The translations under genes and the position numbers were made by a program. From contig CBDDOY010000002.1 in NCBI GenBank assembly GCA_965232165.1, positions 1,222,385-1,286,384 on the forward strand: DNA of 64,000 nucleotides. The letters run 5' to 3'. A model generated the notes under the pieces. That model worked only from the letters and a program-made list of their open reading frames with translations, was not told the origin of the DNA and ran no database searches. Below, piece by piece: positions 25,374 through 34,471 of the stretch (positions are counted from its first letter, which is position 1; the number at the start of each line of letters is the position of its first letter). The stretch comes from UBA2779 sp965232165 (lineage in GTDB: Bacteria; Spirochaetota; Spirochaetia; DSM-2461).

Positions 25374-26897
25374 ATGTGCGATGCCCGGGATCACGAGAGT
25401 CGGACGGAAAGCTTCATAGATTTCCGCAGCGTGAGCAAGTTTTACCCGGGCGTTCGAGCACTCAACAACGTGGATTTCGCCCTTGAGAAGGGCGAAATCC
25501 ATTGTCTCGTCGGGGAGAACGGCTCCGGCAAATCGACCATGATCAAGATCATCTCCGGAGTCATTCAACCGGAACCCGGGGCCGCCATGGTGATCGACGG
25601 AACGGAGATCACCGCCATGCACGCCAAAGACGCAATCGCTCGCGGGGTGCGTGTCATATACCAGGACCTTTCGCTTTTTCCAAATCTGACCGTCAAAGAA
25701 AACATTGCGTTCGATCTCTACGGCGACACGAAGGGCGCGTTTGTCGACTGGAGGGCGGTCGAAGACCGTGCAGTATCGGCCATGCGTTCGATCTCGTTGG
25801 AACTCGATCTCAATCGCCTCGTATCTTCGCTTTCCATCGCCCAACAGCAACTGGTCGAGATCGCCGGCTCGATCATCGGCGACATTAAGCTTCTGATTCT
25901 CGACGAACCGACCGCATCCCTGACGCGTGTCGAAGTCGACCGGCTTTTCTCAACGATCCGCACGCTCAAGGAACGGGGAATTGTTACGCTTTTCGTAAGC
26001 CACAAACTCAACGAAATCTTTGAAATAGCGGAACGCGTTACCGTGTTTCGCGACGGTGCCAAGATAGGCGTATTTGAGCCGAAAGAACTCGACCAGAAAG
26101 AACTTGTATACCTGATGACCGGTCAGGAGGTTTTCAGCGAACAGCCGAAACCCGTGAGAAGCGACGCGCCGGAACTCCTCCGTGTCGAGGAGCTTTCACG
26201 GGACGGCAACTACAGGGATGTCTCCTTTTCGGTGCGGGCCGGGGAAATTCTTGGAATCACCGGCCGCCTCGGATCGGGGCGGACCGAGTTGGCACTGAGC
26301 CTTTTCGGGATGAATCCTCCAGAGTCGGGGGCGATATTCATTTTCGGGAAGCGGATCAAGCTCAACAACAACGCTGCGGCCACCCGCGCCGGGATTGCGT
26401 ATGTACCTGAAAACCGGTTGAGCCAGGGGCTTGTCATGCCCCAGTCAATCCTTGCGAACATCACGATCACCGTCCTGAAAAAGATGATCGGGGCGTTCGG
26501 GCTGCTGGACCATTCACGAAGCGAATCACTTTCCAGGGAATGGATTGAACGCCTTTCGATCAAGATACCGTCCCTCGATGCCGCTGTGCAGACGCTTTCC
26601 GGAGGCAACCAGCAAAAAGTTGTGCTTTCCAAGTGGCTGGCGACCAATCCGCGGATACTGATTCTTGATGAACCGACCGTGGGAATCGACGTGTTCGCAA
26701 AAGACAGCGTCCACCGGTTCGTCAAAGAACTCGCCGAACGGGGCGATATCGCGATTGTTCTCATTTCGGACGAAGTGCACGAAGTCCTTGCCAACTGCCA
26801 CAGGATTCTCGTAATGGACAGCGGCCGGATTCTGGACGAGGTTTTCCCCGGACCCGGTGCCGAGGCCGTGCTGCTGGAGAAATTCAACCTTGCATAA
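25374..26897 (+). CDS. Sugar ABC transporter ATPase (two-domain, RbsA/MglA type)
   Basis: 507 residues with two nucleotide-binding domains, the normal form for ribose/galactose-class importers. The first domain has Walker A GENGSGKSTMIKI, SIAQQQLVEIAG in place of a strict signature, and Walker B LLILDEPTASL; the second has GRLGSGRTELALSL, the signature LSGGNQQKVVLSKWL and ILILDEPTVGIDVFAK. The degenerate Walker A in the second half (RTE in place of KST) is typical of this family. It hydrolyses ATP to drive import through the two permeases that follow. Confidence 0.93.
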   Translation: MCDARDHESRTESFIDFRSVSKFYPGVRALNNVDFALEKGEIHCLVGENGSGKSTMIKIISGVIQPEPGAAMVIDGTEITAMHAKDAIARGVRVIYQDLSLFPNLTVKENIAFDLYGDTKGAFVDWRAVEDRAVSAMRSISLELDLNRLVSSLSIAQQQLVEIAGSIIGDIKLLILDEPTASLTRVEVDRLFSTIRTLKERGIVTLFVSHKLNEIFEIAERVTVFRDGAKIGVFEPKELDQKELVYLMTGQEVFSEQPKPVRSDAPELLRVEELSRDGNYRDVSFSVRAGEILGITGRLGSGRTELALSLFGMNPPESGAIFIFGKRIKLNNNAAATRAGIAYVPENRLSQGLVMPQSILANITITVLKKMIGAFGLLDHSRSESLSREWIERLSIKIPSLDAAVQTLSGGNQQKVVLSKWLATNPRILILDEPTVGIDVFAKDSVHRFVKELAERGDIAIVLISDEVHEVLANCHRILVMDSGRILDEVFPGPGAEAVLLEKFNLA

Positions 26898-26919
26898 CAG
26901 GAATAACCTGCGTCGAAAC

Positions 26920-27921
26920 ATGGTCTCCATATCTCTCACCCGGAATGAGACGTATCTCTTCATGATCCTCGTTGTCCTTGTTGCCGTTGTATCAATAATC
27001 AGCCCCCGGTTTCTCACCGCGCGCAACGCATTTCAGATCCTCCGTACTTCGGCTTTCACCGGGATACTCTCGATTGGTTTTCTCTTCGTGCTCATTCAGG
27101 GCGGACTGGATATTTCCTTTACGGCAACGGCCACCGTCGCGCAGTACCTCATGGCGCTCGTCCTGGTCTCGAAGGGGGATGTCCCAATCGTTGTCGTGAT
27201 ACTTATACCGATCGCTGTCGGCGCATTTCTCGGCTCGATCAACGCCATGCTCATACACATGTTGAACGCGCCTTCGATCATTGTTGCCATTGCAAACTTG
27301 AACATCTACTACGGCGTGCTCCAGATCATATCAGGGGGAACGTGGATCTACGACTTCCCGGACTGGTTCGATCGCGTCGGGAGGGGGTTCGTTTTTGCAT
27401 TTGTCGATGAGAACGGGGCCACCTTCGGATTGTCGTACCTGACGTTGATATGGATAGCGGTAGCAATCGCTGCGGCTGTCATGTTGCGATACACAAGACT
27501 GGGAAGGCGCCTGTTTGCTCTGGGAGGGAATATCGAGGCGGCGCGCCGATCAGGACTCAGCCTCTTCCGGCTGCGTCTCTTCGCCTACTCGTTCCTGGGG
27601 CTGCTGGCCGGACTTGCTGGCATTGTTCAGGCACTCGATACGCAGACGGTGGCGCCCAACGCATTGATCGGACGGGAGTTCGACGTTGTTGCCGCAGTCG
27701 TTCTTGGGGGAGCGAATATATTCGGGGGTGCCGGGTCGGTAGGGGGAACGCTCCTAGGCGTTCTTCTGATCGCCGTTATTACCAACGCTCTCACGCTGCT
27801 GAGAGTTCCCGCGTATTGGCACCAGGTATTCATCGGCGCAGTTGTGCTTGCCAGCATCAGTGTTACCTCCCTTCGAGCGCTGCTCGCCCGGAAAAAGGAG
27901 CGAATGATCGATGTTCGCTGA
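26920..27921 (+). CDS. Sugar ABC transporter permease 1 (BPD_transp_2)
   Basis: About 333 residues from the ATG at 26920 (MVSISLTRNETYLFMILVVL); an ATG at 26857 would overlap the ATPase gene and adds a Cys-rich N-terminus unlike permeases. About ten hydrophobic segments are visible, with the family motifs GLDISFTATATVAQYLMA and VVLGGANIFGGAGSVGGTLLG. It forms the inner-membrane channel with permease 2. Its end overlaps the next gene by 11 bases. Confidence 0.9.
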   Translation: MVSISLTRNETYLFMILVVLVAVVSIISPRFLTARNAFQILRTSAFTGILSIGFLFVLIQGGLDISFTATATVAQYLMALVLVSKGDVPIVVVILIPIAVGAFLGSINAMLIHMLNAPSIIVAIANLNIYYGVLQIISGGTWIYDFPDWFDRVGRGFVFAFVDENGATFGLSYLTLIWIAVAIAAAVMLRYTRLGRRLFALGGNIEAARRSGLSLFRLRLFAYSFLGLLAGLAGIVQALDTQTVAPNALIGREFDVVAAVVLGGANIFGGAGSVGGTLLGVLLIAVITNALTLLRVPAYWHQVFIGAVVLASISVTSLRALLARKKERMIDVR

Positions 27922-28951
27922 ATTAGTGAAGCGCTGCCATTCGTGGCACGACAATAATCACGACATAGCGGTTCTGCCGTGGCTTCTCTTCATCGTTTTA
28001 GCGGTCATGACGGCGGCGACCGGCGGCAGGTTCCTGAGAGCGCACAACATCATAAACCTCCTTGCCCAGATGCCCGAACTCGGGCTGCTTTCGCTCGCGA
28101 TGATGGTTCCGATGGTAACGGCAGGTATAAACCTGTCTATCATCAGTTCGGCGAACCTGACGGCCGTTATCATGGCGCTCTTCCTGAAGGGGGTGTTTCC
28201 GGAATCCGCCGGCGGCGGTACGGCATTCTTGCTCATCGTGGCGGCGATTGCCCTTGGAATGGCCGTTTCTGTCGTTCTCGGTCTGATCAACGGCTTTCTG
28301 ATCGGCTACGTCGAGGTCCCGGCCGTTCTGACGACCCTGGGCACGATGATTCTCTACGAAGGGATCACCCTGGCGATTACCAGGGGTTTCGTTATCTCTT
28401 CAATGCCGATGCCGTATCTGCTCATAGGGAACGCCCGAATCCTTGGCATCCCGATTCAGATGATCTTCTTCATCGTTGTGGTATTGGTCATGGCGATCAT
28501 CTTCCACCGGCGTCCCTACGGCAGACACCTCTTCTTCGTGGGGTCCAACCCGACCGCGACGGCGTATTCGGGCGTGAACGTGCGGCGCGTGCTTGCGAAG
28601 ACGTACGTTATCTCCAGTATTCTTGCGGGAATCGCCGCGGCGGTTATGCTTGCGCGCTTCAATTCGGCTAATGCGCGGCAAGGTTCGTCCCTGTTGCTTT
28701 CGACCGTTCTCATCTGTATGCTTGGGGGTACCGATCCCTTCGGGGGATTTGGCAAGGTATTGGGGCTTGTGATGTCCATGGTGATCCTTCAGGCGGTGAC
28801 GAGCGGGTTGAATCTTCTGGGTGTACGCTCGTTTGCAACAGTGGCGCTCTGGGGTGCGATGCTTGTGGGGGTTGTCGCATACCGTTACTATCAGCGCCAG
28901 AAATGGGAGCGCAAGCGGAAACAACTTCAAAGAGCGAGGATGCAGCAATGA
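27911..28951 (+). CDS. Sugar ABC transporter permease 2 (BPD_transp_2)
   Basis: 346 residues. After a polar N-terminus (MFAELVKRCHSWHDNNHDI) come multiple membrane helices, MVTAGINLSIISSANLTAVI (substrate-channel motif of ribose-type permeases), LTTLGTMILYEGITLAITRG, FFVGSNPTATAYSGVNVRRV and the C-terminal CMLGGTDPFGGFGKVLGLV. Two distinct permeases in tandem suggest a heteromeric channel. It overlaps the epimerase gene by 4 bp. Confidence 0.9.
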   Translation: MFAELVKRCHSWHDNNHDIAVLPWLLFIVLAVMTAATGGRFLRAHNIINLLAQMPELGLLSLAMMVPMVTAGINLSIISSANLTAVIMALFLKGVFPESAGGGTAFLLIVAAIALGMAVSVVLGLINGFLIGYVEVPAVLTTLGTMILYEGITLAITRGFVISSMPMPYLLIGNARILGIPIQMIFFIVVVLVMAIIFHRRPYGRHLFFVGSNPTATAYSGVNVRRVLAKTYVISSILAGIAAAVMLARFNSANARQGSSLLLSTVLICMLGGTDPFGGFGKVLGLVMSMVILQAVTSGLNLLGVRSFATVALWGAMLVGVVAYRYYQRQKWERKRKQLQRARMQQ

Positions 28952-29793
28952 AATTTGGAGCACATGCATTTGTATGGGAGCCGGAATGGAACGATACGAC
29001 AAGCCGGCGCGTTATCTCGGAGGCCGCGCGAATGGGGCTGGATTTTGTAGAAATCCCGTTGCTGCACCCCGAGACTTTTGACGGCGCAGCCACGAGAGCG
29101 CTTCTCGACGACCACGGCGTTGACGCGACCTATTCGCTGGGTCTCCCAAGTGACAAGAGCCTCCCTGAACGACCGGATCTCGCTGAACCGTTCCTTCGAA
29201 GTGCTGTAGACGCAGTCGAATCCGCCGGCGGCAACACGCTGACCGGTGTCCTATATGGAACACTCGGAGAACTTCCGGGGCGTCCGCCCAACGAAAGGGA
29301 CTACGAGGTGATCGCACCGGTGCTAAGATCGATTGCGGACTATGGAATGGACCGCGGCATCAAACTGGGAATCGAGCCGGTGAACCGGTACGAAACCTTT
29401 CTCGTGAACACGGCGGAACAGGCAATCGCACTCCTGGACAGGATTGGGTCTGACAACGTGTTTGTTCACCTCGACACCTACCACGTCAACATCGAGGAGG
29501 ACTCCTTCGGGGATGCCATCCGCCGTGTCGGCGTTCGTCTCGGCTATATTCACCTCTCTGAAAGCCATCGGGGCACGCCCGGTCACGGAACAGTCGACTG
29601 GGACGATGTCTTTGGCGGGTTGTCCGATATTGGGTTCACCGGAGCACTCGTCATGGAGTCGTTCGTCAAGCTCAATCCCGACATCGCCCGGGCTACTTGC
29701 ATGTGGCGCGATATCGTGAAGGATCCGGAAGCGCTTGTACGGGACGGAATCGCGTTTCTCACTCGCAAGGCGAAGGAGTACGGGCTGCCCTAG
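28948..29793 (+). CDS. Sugar-phosphate isomerase/ketose 3-epimerase (AP endonuclease 2-like TIM barrel)
   Basis: 281 residues from the ATG at 28948 (ATGA overlap with the permease stop). It shows the xylose-isomerase-like TIM-barrel pattern of D-psicose/tagatose 3-epimerases: GLDFVEIPLLHPETFDG, the metal-ligand Glu region LGIEPVNRYETFLVNTAEQ, VHLDTYHVNIEEDSFG, GYIHLSESHRGTPGHGTVDW and ALVMESFVK. It probably epimerises the imported sugar. The operon lacks a kinase, so the product must be phosphorylated elsewhere. The sugar cannot be named. Confidence 0.88.
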   Translation: MKFGAHAFVWEPEWNDTTSRRVISEAARMGLDFVEIPLLHPETFDGAATRALLDDHGVDATYSLGLPSDKSLPERPDLAEPFLRSAVDAVESAGGNTLTGVLYGTLGELPGRPPNERDYEVIAPVLRSIADYGMDRGIKLGIEPVNRYETFLVNTAEQAIALLDRIGSDNVFVHLDTYHVNIEEDSFGDAIRRVGVRLGYIHLSESHRGTPGHGTVDWDDVFGGLSDIGFTGALVMESFVKLNPDIARATCMWRDIVKDPEALVRDGIAFLTRKAKEYGLP

Positions 29794-30161
29794 ACGGATT
29801 CATCGGCCCTTCGCATTTCAAGCGGCGCCTTCGGGAGTGTCGCCCGACTCGTGGACAGGATCGCGGTCTTGACCCCTCTCCCTTCTCCCGGCGATTGGGC
29901 AGGGGGAGGGGGCTGCCAGAGCAAGGCATTGGATATGATTTCTGATTTCTGATTTCTGATTTCTGATTTCTGAGTCCGGTGTTATCCCATTCTGCTTGAG
30001 GGCGGTGCTGCTTTACACAATAAATTTCCAATCGACTTTAGGCGCAAGGGATTGCAGTGGAAATGCCGCTGGCTGTGCCCCGGCGATTGGTCATGAGCCG
30101 GAGGGCAGGCTGCCAGAGCAAGGCATTGGAGCGGAAAGCCTGACCCGAAGGGTTGCGCCCA
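29794..30161. repeat. Repeat B fragment and inverted copy 2, with GATTTCT array
   Basis: A fragment of repeat B (CTGCCAGAGCAAGGCATTGG, 29911-29931) is followed by the five-fold heptamer GATTTCT at 29937-29971, and then by a full inverted copy of repeat B at 30009-30161 (reads GCTGCTTTACACAATAAATT ... GGGTTGCGCCC). No gene is present. The juxtaposition of the two repeat types recurs at 17071-17250. Confidence 0.8.
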
Positions 30162-30341
30162 AATATTGGTTTTTGAAAACTACGCCACATTGGTATCCCT
30201 GCCGGTTCCTGTGCAGGGGAATCAGCACTGCCGCGATTGACAAAATCATCCGTCCGGTAAGGAAATAGATGGCGGTTACCCATATAGCTATACAAAGGGA
30301 GCAACGGCACTGAGGGAGCAGATTCCAATCAGAACCTTTGC

Positions 30342-30372
30342 GATAACGTACAATCAAGTTCGCAATTTACAT
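30342..30372. mobile_element. Solitary 31-bp IS256-B terminal fragment
   Basis: The sequence GATAACGTACAATCAAGTTC and its following CGCAATTTACAT is identical to the right end of IS256 copy B (6309-6339, inverted). No other part of the element is nearby. It abuts the MITE-like element starting at 30374. Between 30162 and 30341 I see no gene. Confidence 0.8.
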
Positions 30373-30373
30373 A

Positions 30374-30637
30374 GGGATTGCTGAAAAAGTATTTTTGACT
30401 CTGAATACCAGTATAATGAATCAAAACTGGATTATAAGTGAGCCGGAATGCAATGATTTGAGAAACTTCGGGGGAATTTTGATTTCTGCTATTATACCCA
30501 GGTGCAAGGGTTTTGAGCCATTTTCCGCATTTACCTTGCACCTGTTTTTTCAAGAACAGATAGCAAGGCTGCTCTGAAGCATTTGTAACTGGCTTTAACC
30601 TTGAAAATCTATAGATTATGACTTTTTCAGCAAGCCC
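30374..30637. mobile_element. MITE-like element with long terminal inverted repeats (family E)
   Basis: 264 bp with ends GGGATTGCTGAAAAAGT and (inverted) GGGCTTGCTGAAAAAGT, flanked by TA on both sides. Inside are arms CAGGTGCAAGG / CCTTGCACCTG about 30 bases apart, the second followed by TTTTTT, which could act as a terminator. A frame on the minus strand (30329-30553) covers the left part but resembles no family. This looks like a deletion derivative of an IS. Confidence 0.65.
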
Positions 30638-30721
30638 TAAATATCTAAAACTTCTGAATGCTGATACTCCGTCAGTTTTTCCATCAAGTTATCATAGTCA
30701 ACGATGGCTCATTATTATTTA

Positions 30722-30884
30722 GGGCACCTCTAAAAAACAGCTTTAGGAAATTGACGAAGAAATTTTTGTCGATACAAGGCGGCAAAAGCTAAGGGCGTAG
30801 CTTAAGCTTAGTTGAGTATTTTGACAACGCAGTAGCGGCGGAAAAGATCGAGTCAAGAACTAAATGGGTTTTTTAGAGGTGCCC
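30722..30884. repeat. MITE-like element (family A), copy 2
   Basis: 163 bp with perfect ends GGGCACCTCTAAAAAAC and TTTTTTAGAGGTGCCC. It is nearly identical, in inverted orientation, to 33920-34083. The interior holds AAGGCGGCAAAAGCTAAGGG and CAACGCAGTAGCGGCGG. It has no open frame. Region 30638-30721 shows nothing. Confidence 0.85.
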
Positions 30885-30924
30885 TTCAAAATAATGGTGG
30901 GATTTTACCTCGGAAACACACATT

Positions 30925-31821
30925 TCAGATAGATATATATTCGGCTCTGTTTTGAAATGAATCATTTACTGTTTTCTTCTTATATTCAAAGACAATTTTG
31001 AAGTATCCTGAACAGCGCATCTGCTGAAGCTGTTTCAGGGCATTCCCACCGATAATATTATCAAGTGCGGGTGATTTTAATGAAGAAAACAATATGAATC
31101 TCGAAAAAAGACCTACTAAGAATGTTGTCACAGGATTTTTTTTCATATAGCCGCTCAGGTCCTGCCTTTCTTTCAGAATAAAGCCTTCATTTTCATATAC
31201 TGATATGAACTCATTCGTGCCTGTATATCCATGTGCGTACCAGTGTTTTTTGAATCTTTTGATAAGTTTCATCTTCCTCGGCAGACTAGATTCTGCATGA
31301 AACAAAAAATCATCGACTACAATGAAAATTGTTCCGGGTTTACACAGCTTCAATATGTTCCTGGCCAAGTTTTGATGATCCGGATTATGCTGAAGACTCT
31401 CCAGCGCAAAAACCACATCAAATGGATTCTGTTTCTCAAACCATTCGCTGTCCTGAAAATCCGCCACTTCAATTTCTGTTTCTAAGGCTATAGCCAGATT
31501 GCGCTGCACCTGACTTATCGTTGTTCCGCGGTAATCTGCTGGATATCTGTCTTTGAGATAGCGCATAGTTCCGCCGACCCCGCAGCCCAGATCAAGAATT
31601 CTTTCAGCCCTTCTTTCCTTTATTATTTCCAATATCAGATGATTGCTGTAAATTGCCGCCTCAGCCTTTTTTTTTATCCCAGGCGGATAGAGCCGCCGGT
31701 GGATGGCGCCGACAAGCCTGCTCTTTTTTGACTTCAGGAAATGAAGGGTATTTATGTCATAATAATCCGCAACCCCGGACTGGATTGAATGGTCTCTTTT
31801 CATGCTTACATTATAATGCAT
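30925..31821 (-). CDS. SAM-dependent class I methyltransferase
   Basis: 298 residues. The SAM-binding glycine loop is ILDLGCGVGGTMRYLK near residue 97, followed by TTISQVQRNLA, FDVVFALESLQH and KPGTIFIVVDD. This order matches small-molecule methyltransferases of the sterol/tocopherol/coclaurine-like class. The substrate is unknown. The gene is AT-rich relative to the window and sits alone between MITE-like copies and an IS30 remnant, suggesting acquisition with mobile DNA. Start is the first ATG, with AAGG about 8 bases upstream. Confidence 0.85.
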   Translation of the reverse strand: MHYNVSMKRDHSIQSGVADYYDINTLHFLKSKKSRLVGAIHRRLYPPGIKKKAEAAIYSNHLILEIIKERRAERILDLGCGVGGTMRYLKDRYPADYRGTTISQVQRNLAIALETEIEVADFQDSEWFEKQNPFDVVFALESLQHNPDHQNLARNILKLCKPGTIFIVVDDFLFHAESSLPRKMKLIKRFKKHWYAHGYTGTNEFISVYENEGFILKERQDLSGYMKKNPVTTFLVGLFSRFILFSSLKSPALDNIIGGNALKQLQQMRCSGYFKIVFEYKKKTVNDSFQNRAEYISI

Positions 31822-31837
31822 AAATCAGCCTTATCAT

Positions 31838-32140
31838 GCAAACTGTCAAATTCACTGTCCACTTCCGCTCGTGAAACTCATGCCCCTTTATACCTAGGCC
31901 GCCAAATGTATTCCTATAGCCTCTTTGACGAATTCCCGCCCAGTATTCTTTGCGGGCAGCAGTTCACCCAGCCCTGTATTTTCTTGATTTCCTTTTTGCT
32001 GCAGCGTCCTAATCGCACCCTTTGGGAATGAATCGCCGTATGATACCGTTAACGTTTTCATTGCTTCCCCGCGAAGAGAATGGATGCGCATAGTAAATAG
32101 TCGTTCTCTTGCACCTGGTCAAACAGGAGCATTCCATATT
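31838..32140 (-). pseudogene. IS30-family element remnant (C-terminal transposase end)
   Basis: This is about 65-70 % similar by eye to the 3' part of the IS30 element at 41011-42233: terminal ACTGTCAAATTCACTGTCC, CTCATGCCCCTTTATACC, CGTATGATACCGTTAACGTT, GCGCATAGTAAATAGTCG. Frames are broken. It retains the terminal repeat and about the last 90 codons only. Confidence 0.75.
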
Positions 32141-32169
32141 CACGCTGCCCATGAATTCGCTTCACGGGT

Positions 32170-32325
32170 CATTCTCCCTCGGCCCTTACGGTCCTTGAGG
32201 GGGGGCCTGCTCTACAGGCAGGCAGAAGGTTCGTATAGCTTCAATCCTTAGACGTGCTGCCGCCCATTGGCTGTATTTGCTGTATCCAAAGCACCAAATA
32301 CAGCATGTCTGAATGGAAGAGACAA
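32170..32325. repeat. Dispersed repeat D, copy 1
   Basis: It shares blocks with 54665-54835: CCCTCGGCCC, ACAGGCAGGC, AGCTTCAAT, CTGCCGCCC and CAAAGCACNAAATA, in the same order and spacing. No gene is present. The match is imperfect, so this is a divergent family. Confidence 0.5.
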
Positions 32326-32338
32326 GACATAGCCCATA

Positions 32339-33880
32339 TTAGTCTAACATGATCAAATCATCTGGAGACAGGAAAAGGCTTATGCTGGTGGGATATTCGG
32401 TATGATAGAACACATCCTGTTTATCCATAGTGGAAACAGTGTTCTCATTAGCTCCTGCCTGGGCATTCGGGTACGTGCCATGTTCGATGAAATGAAGCGC
32501 CGCATTGACGAGAGGATCTTCTGCCGATCCGAATTCCTTGAGGACATATAGCGTGTGAGGAACGCCATCTTTCATAATGGTTTCCTCTTTGAATTCGGAA
32601 ACCTCGTAATCGGGGGCTATTCCATCAAAATACAACAGGGAATTATCGAAATTATTAGCATCATAGGCATCCCTGTTAAAAAGGGCAAATGTCACAAGGA
32701 AGAAGACATATCCGTATGATTCATGATTCCAGTAAACCTCCTGACCCACAGGCTTTCCATAGGTTTTTTGACCGATGTGTTCGATGTCTATGATGGGGCT
32801 GAGTGCCGAAATGAGCGCTTCGCTTGCGGATGCGGAGCTTTCAGTCGTCAATACAAACACCCTCCCCAAACCGAGATTTTTTATTCCTTTTTCAGACAAT
32901 TCATCGCTGCTGAGAGTATTAGCTATTTCCGTCTGCGGCCTATACTGAGGGTTGTATTTGAAATAGAACACGCCTTCGTCCTGGTAGTCCGCCGTGAGAA
33001 TGGCACTGACCAAGGTGCGCAGATGGGTGATATAACCTCCCCCATTGTAGCGAAGATCAAGAATCAATTCATCAATGCCGGCACCGCCATCGTAGGCATT
33101 GAAATACTTGATCGCATTTATCAATTCCTCATCGGTATTACTAAGAAAGGATAGGTAATGCATATATCCGACTTTTTTATTGGCATGCCGGATTACCGTG
33201 CATATTTCAGAATTCCCATCAGCATCTACAATTGGCAACACGAATGGGAGCGTAATCTCAGATTTCCCGATGCTGTATTGTACTTGACTGCCGTCTGGTT
33301 TTTCAAACATGATGCTATTGGTGCTCCCCTTCTGAAGCTGAGCAGAAGCCTCCGCGGCACTGGCCGGGGCAGAGGAGTTTGCTCCTCCTATGCTCACAAA
33401 TCGGTAGCCTCTCCGGATACCCTCTTTGGCGGCTTCAGACCCCTGATACACATTGCCTATATAGACTTTGCCATCATATTCTATGAGACCAAAGCCATGC
33501 ACAGCGGATGCAACACCATATATCCCCGTTAAATAGGAATATGTACTCCTGAACCCGGAGAAATTCTTGGCCTTATCCTCCCCTTGAAGCAATGCGCTTA
33601 GAAACGAATTGGGGTCCTCGCTAGTTATGCTGAGGGTTGCAGGGAGTCCATCATACCAATAATACTTATTCTTCATGACATCCCATGTTGTGGTGTTGAA
33701 AGCATAATTCCATAATTCGTTTGTGGTATATGCGGATAAATCATTATTATTGACTGGCTGACAAGCTGAGACGGCCAATAAGGTCATCGCCGCTAAATAC
33801 AGACTGGAGAACCTCAGCAGATTCCAGATGTCGCGCCCCTTGCTCTTCGTATGGATTGACATTTTCCTAGTCATGTTCAT
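32339..33880 (-). CDS. S41-family (C-terminal processing) peptidase lipoprotein
   Basis: 513 residues from the ATG at 33880, which has GGAGTGG 6 bases upstream; the longer frame to 33925 runs toward a MITE end. A signal ends in the lipobox LLAVSACQPV, so the protein is probably membrane-anchored. A PDZ-like part follows (GFGLIEYDGKVYIGNVYQGS, EAAKEGIRRGYRF), and the S41 domain has LILDLRYNGGGYITHLR and VFVLTTESSASASEALISAL with the nucleophile Ser, plus IGQKTYGKPVGQE. It resembles spirochaetal and Bacteroidetes S41 lipoproteins. Its target is unknown. Confidence 0.88.
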   Translation of the reverse strand: MNMTRKMSIHTKSKGRDIWNLLRFSSLYLAAMTLLAVSACQPVNNNDLSAYTTNELWNYAFNTTTWDVMKNKYYWYDGLPATLSITSEDPNSFLSALLQGEDKAKNFSGFRSTYSYLTGIYGVASAVHGFGLIEYDGKVYIGNVYQGSEAAKEGIRRGYRFVSIGGANSSAPASAAEASAQLQKGSTNSIMFEKPDGSQVQYSIGKSEITLPFVLPIVDADGNSEICTVIRHANKKVGYMHYLSFLSNTDEELINAIKYFNAYDGGAGIDELILDLRYNGGGYITHLRTLVSAILTADYQDEGVFYFKYNPQYRPQTEIANTLSSDELSEKGIKNLGLGRVFVLTTESSASASEALISALSPIIDIEHIGQKTYGKPVGQEVYWNHESYGYVFFLVTFALFNRDAYDANNFDNSLLYFDGIAPDYEVSEFKEETIMKDGVPHTLYVLKEFGSAEDPLVNAALHFIEHGTYPNAQAGANENTVSTMDKQDVFYHTEYPTSISLFLSPDDLIMLD

Positions 33881-33919
33881 TTCTACCACTCCAATTAAAA
33901 AAATCATTCCTATACTTCT

Positions 33920-34083
33920 GGGCACCTCTAAAAAACCCGTTTAGTTCTTGACTCGATCTTTTCCGCCGCTACTGCGTTGTCAAAATACTCAACTAAGCTT
34001 AAGCTGCGCCCTTAGCTTTTGCAGCCTTGTATCGACAAAAAATTTCTTCGTCAATTTCCTAAAGCTGTTTTTTCGAGGTGCCC
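33920..34083. repeat. MITE-like element (family A), copy 3
   Basis: 164 bp, inverted and nearly identical to 30722-30884; ends GGGCACCTCTAAAAAAC and TTTTTTCGAGGTGCCC. It lies directly upstream of the S41 gene, 39 bases from its ATG, and so probably contributes its promoter region. Confidence 0.85.
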
Positions 34084-34471
34084 TTCTATAATCATGGACC
34101 CCCTAAAATAGCATCTCATCATCCTAGTGCCTAGTATGGTGTTCAGCCTGTTTCATCCATCAACAGATATATTATACTCAAAAACCTTAAAAATATCCAG
34201 ATAGGGAATAGGAAATTCGGACAGCCTAAGAGCACCTCTGAAAAAACTGCTTCTAGCGAACCTAGGAGAAGATATTGATGTCAATTCTCACAATATTGAC
34301 CTCCACGTAATCACAATGCGGACTCCCTGACAACCGGTATGTTCTCCTAACACTCGAGGCTCAGGACTTAGGTAACACTTTTAGCCGAGCATGGTAACAC
34401 CTTGGAAGTGGAAAGCATGCCTTGGCAGGATGTCTACTGCAATAATGCTCCTCAGCCCAAGCAATATGAGG
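34084..34471. other. Intergenic region, remnants only
   Basis: No gene. A partial MITE-family-A end (GAGCACCTCTGAAAAAACTG, from 34231) and a stretch with two GGTAACAC motifs (about 34371-34405) reminiscent of IS ends are visible. Nothing else was recognised. Confidence 0.5.

Noticed and set aside
29866..29912. G/C-rich inverted stretch after the epimerase gene as a terminator
   Set aside because: No T-run follows and the pairing is imperfect; it overlaps repeat-B-derived sequence.
30329..30553. Minus-strand frame of 74 codons
   Set aside because: It lies across a MITE-like element and an IS end; no ribosome site and no recognisable domain.
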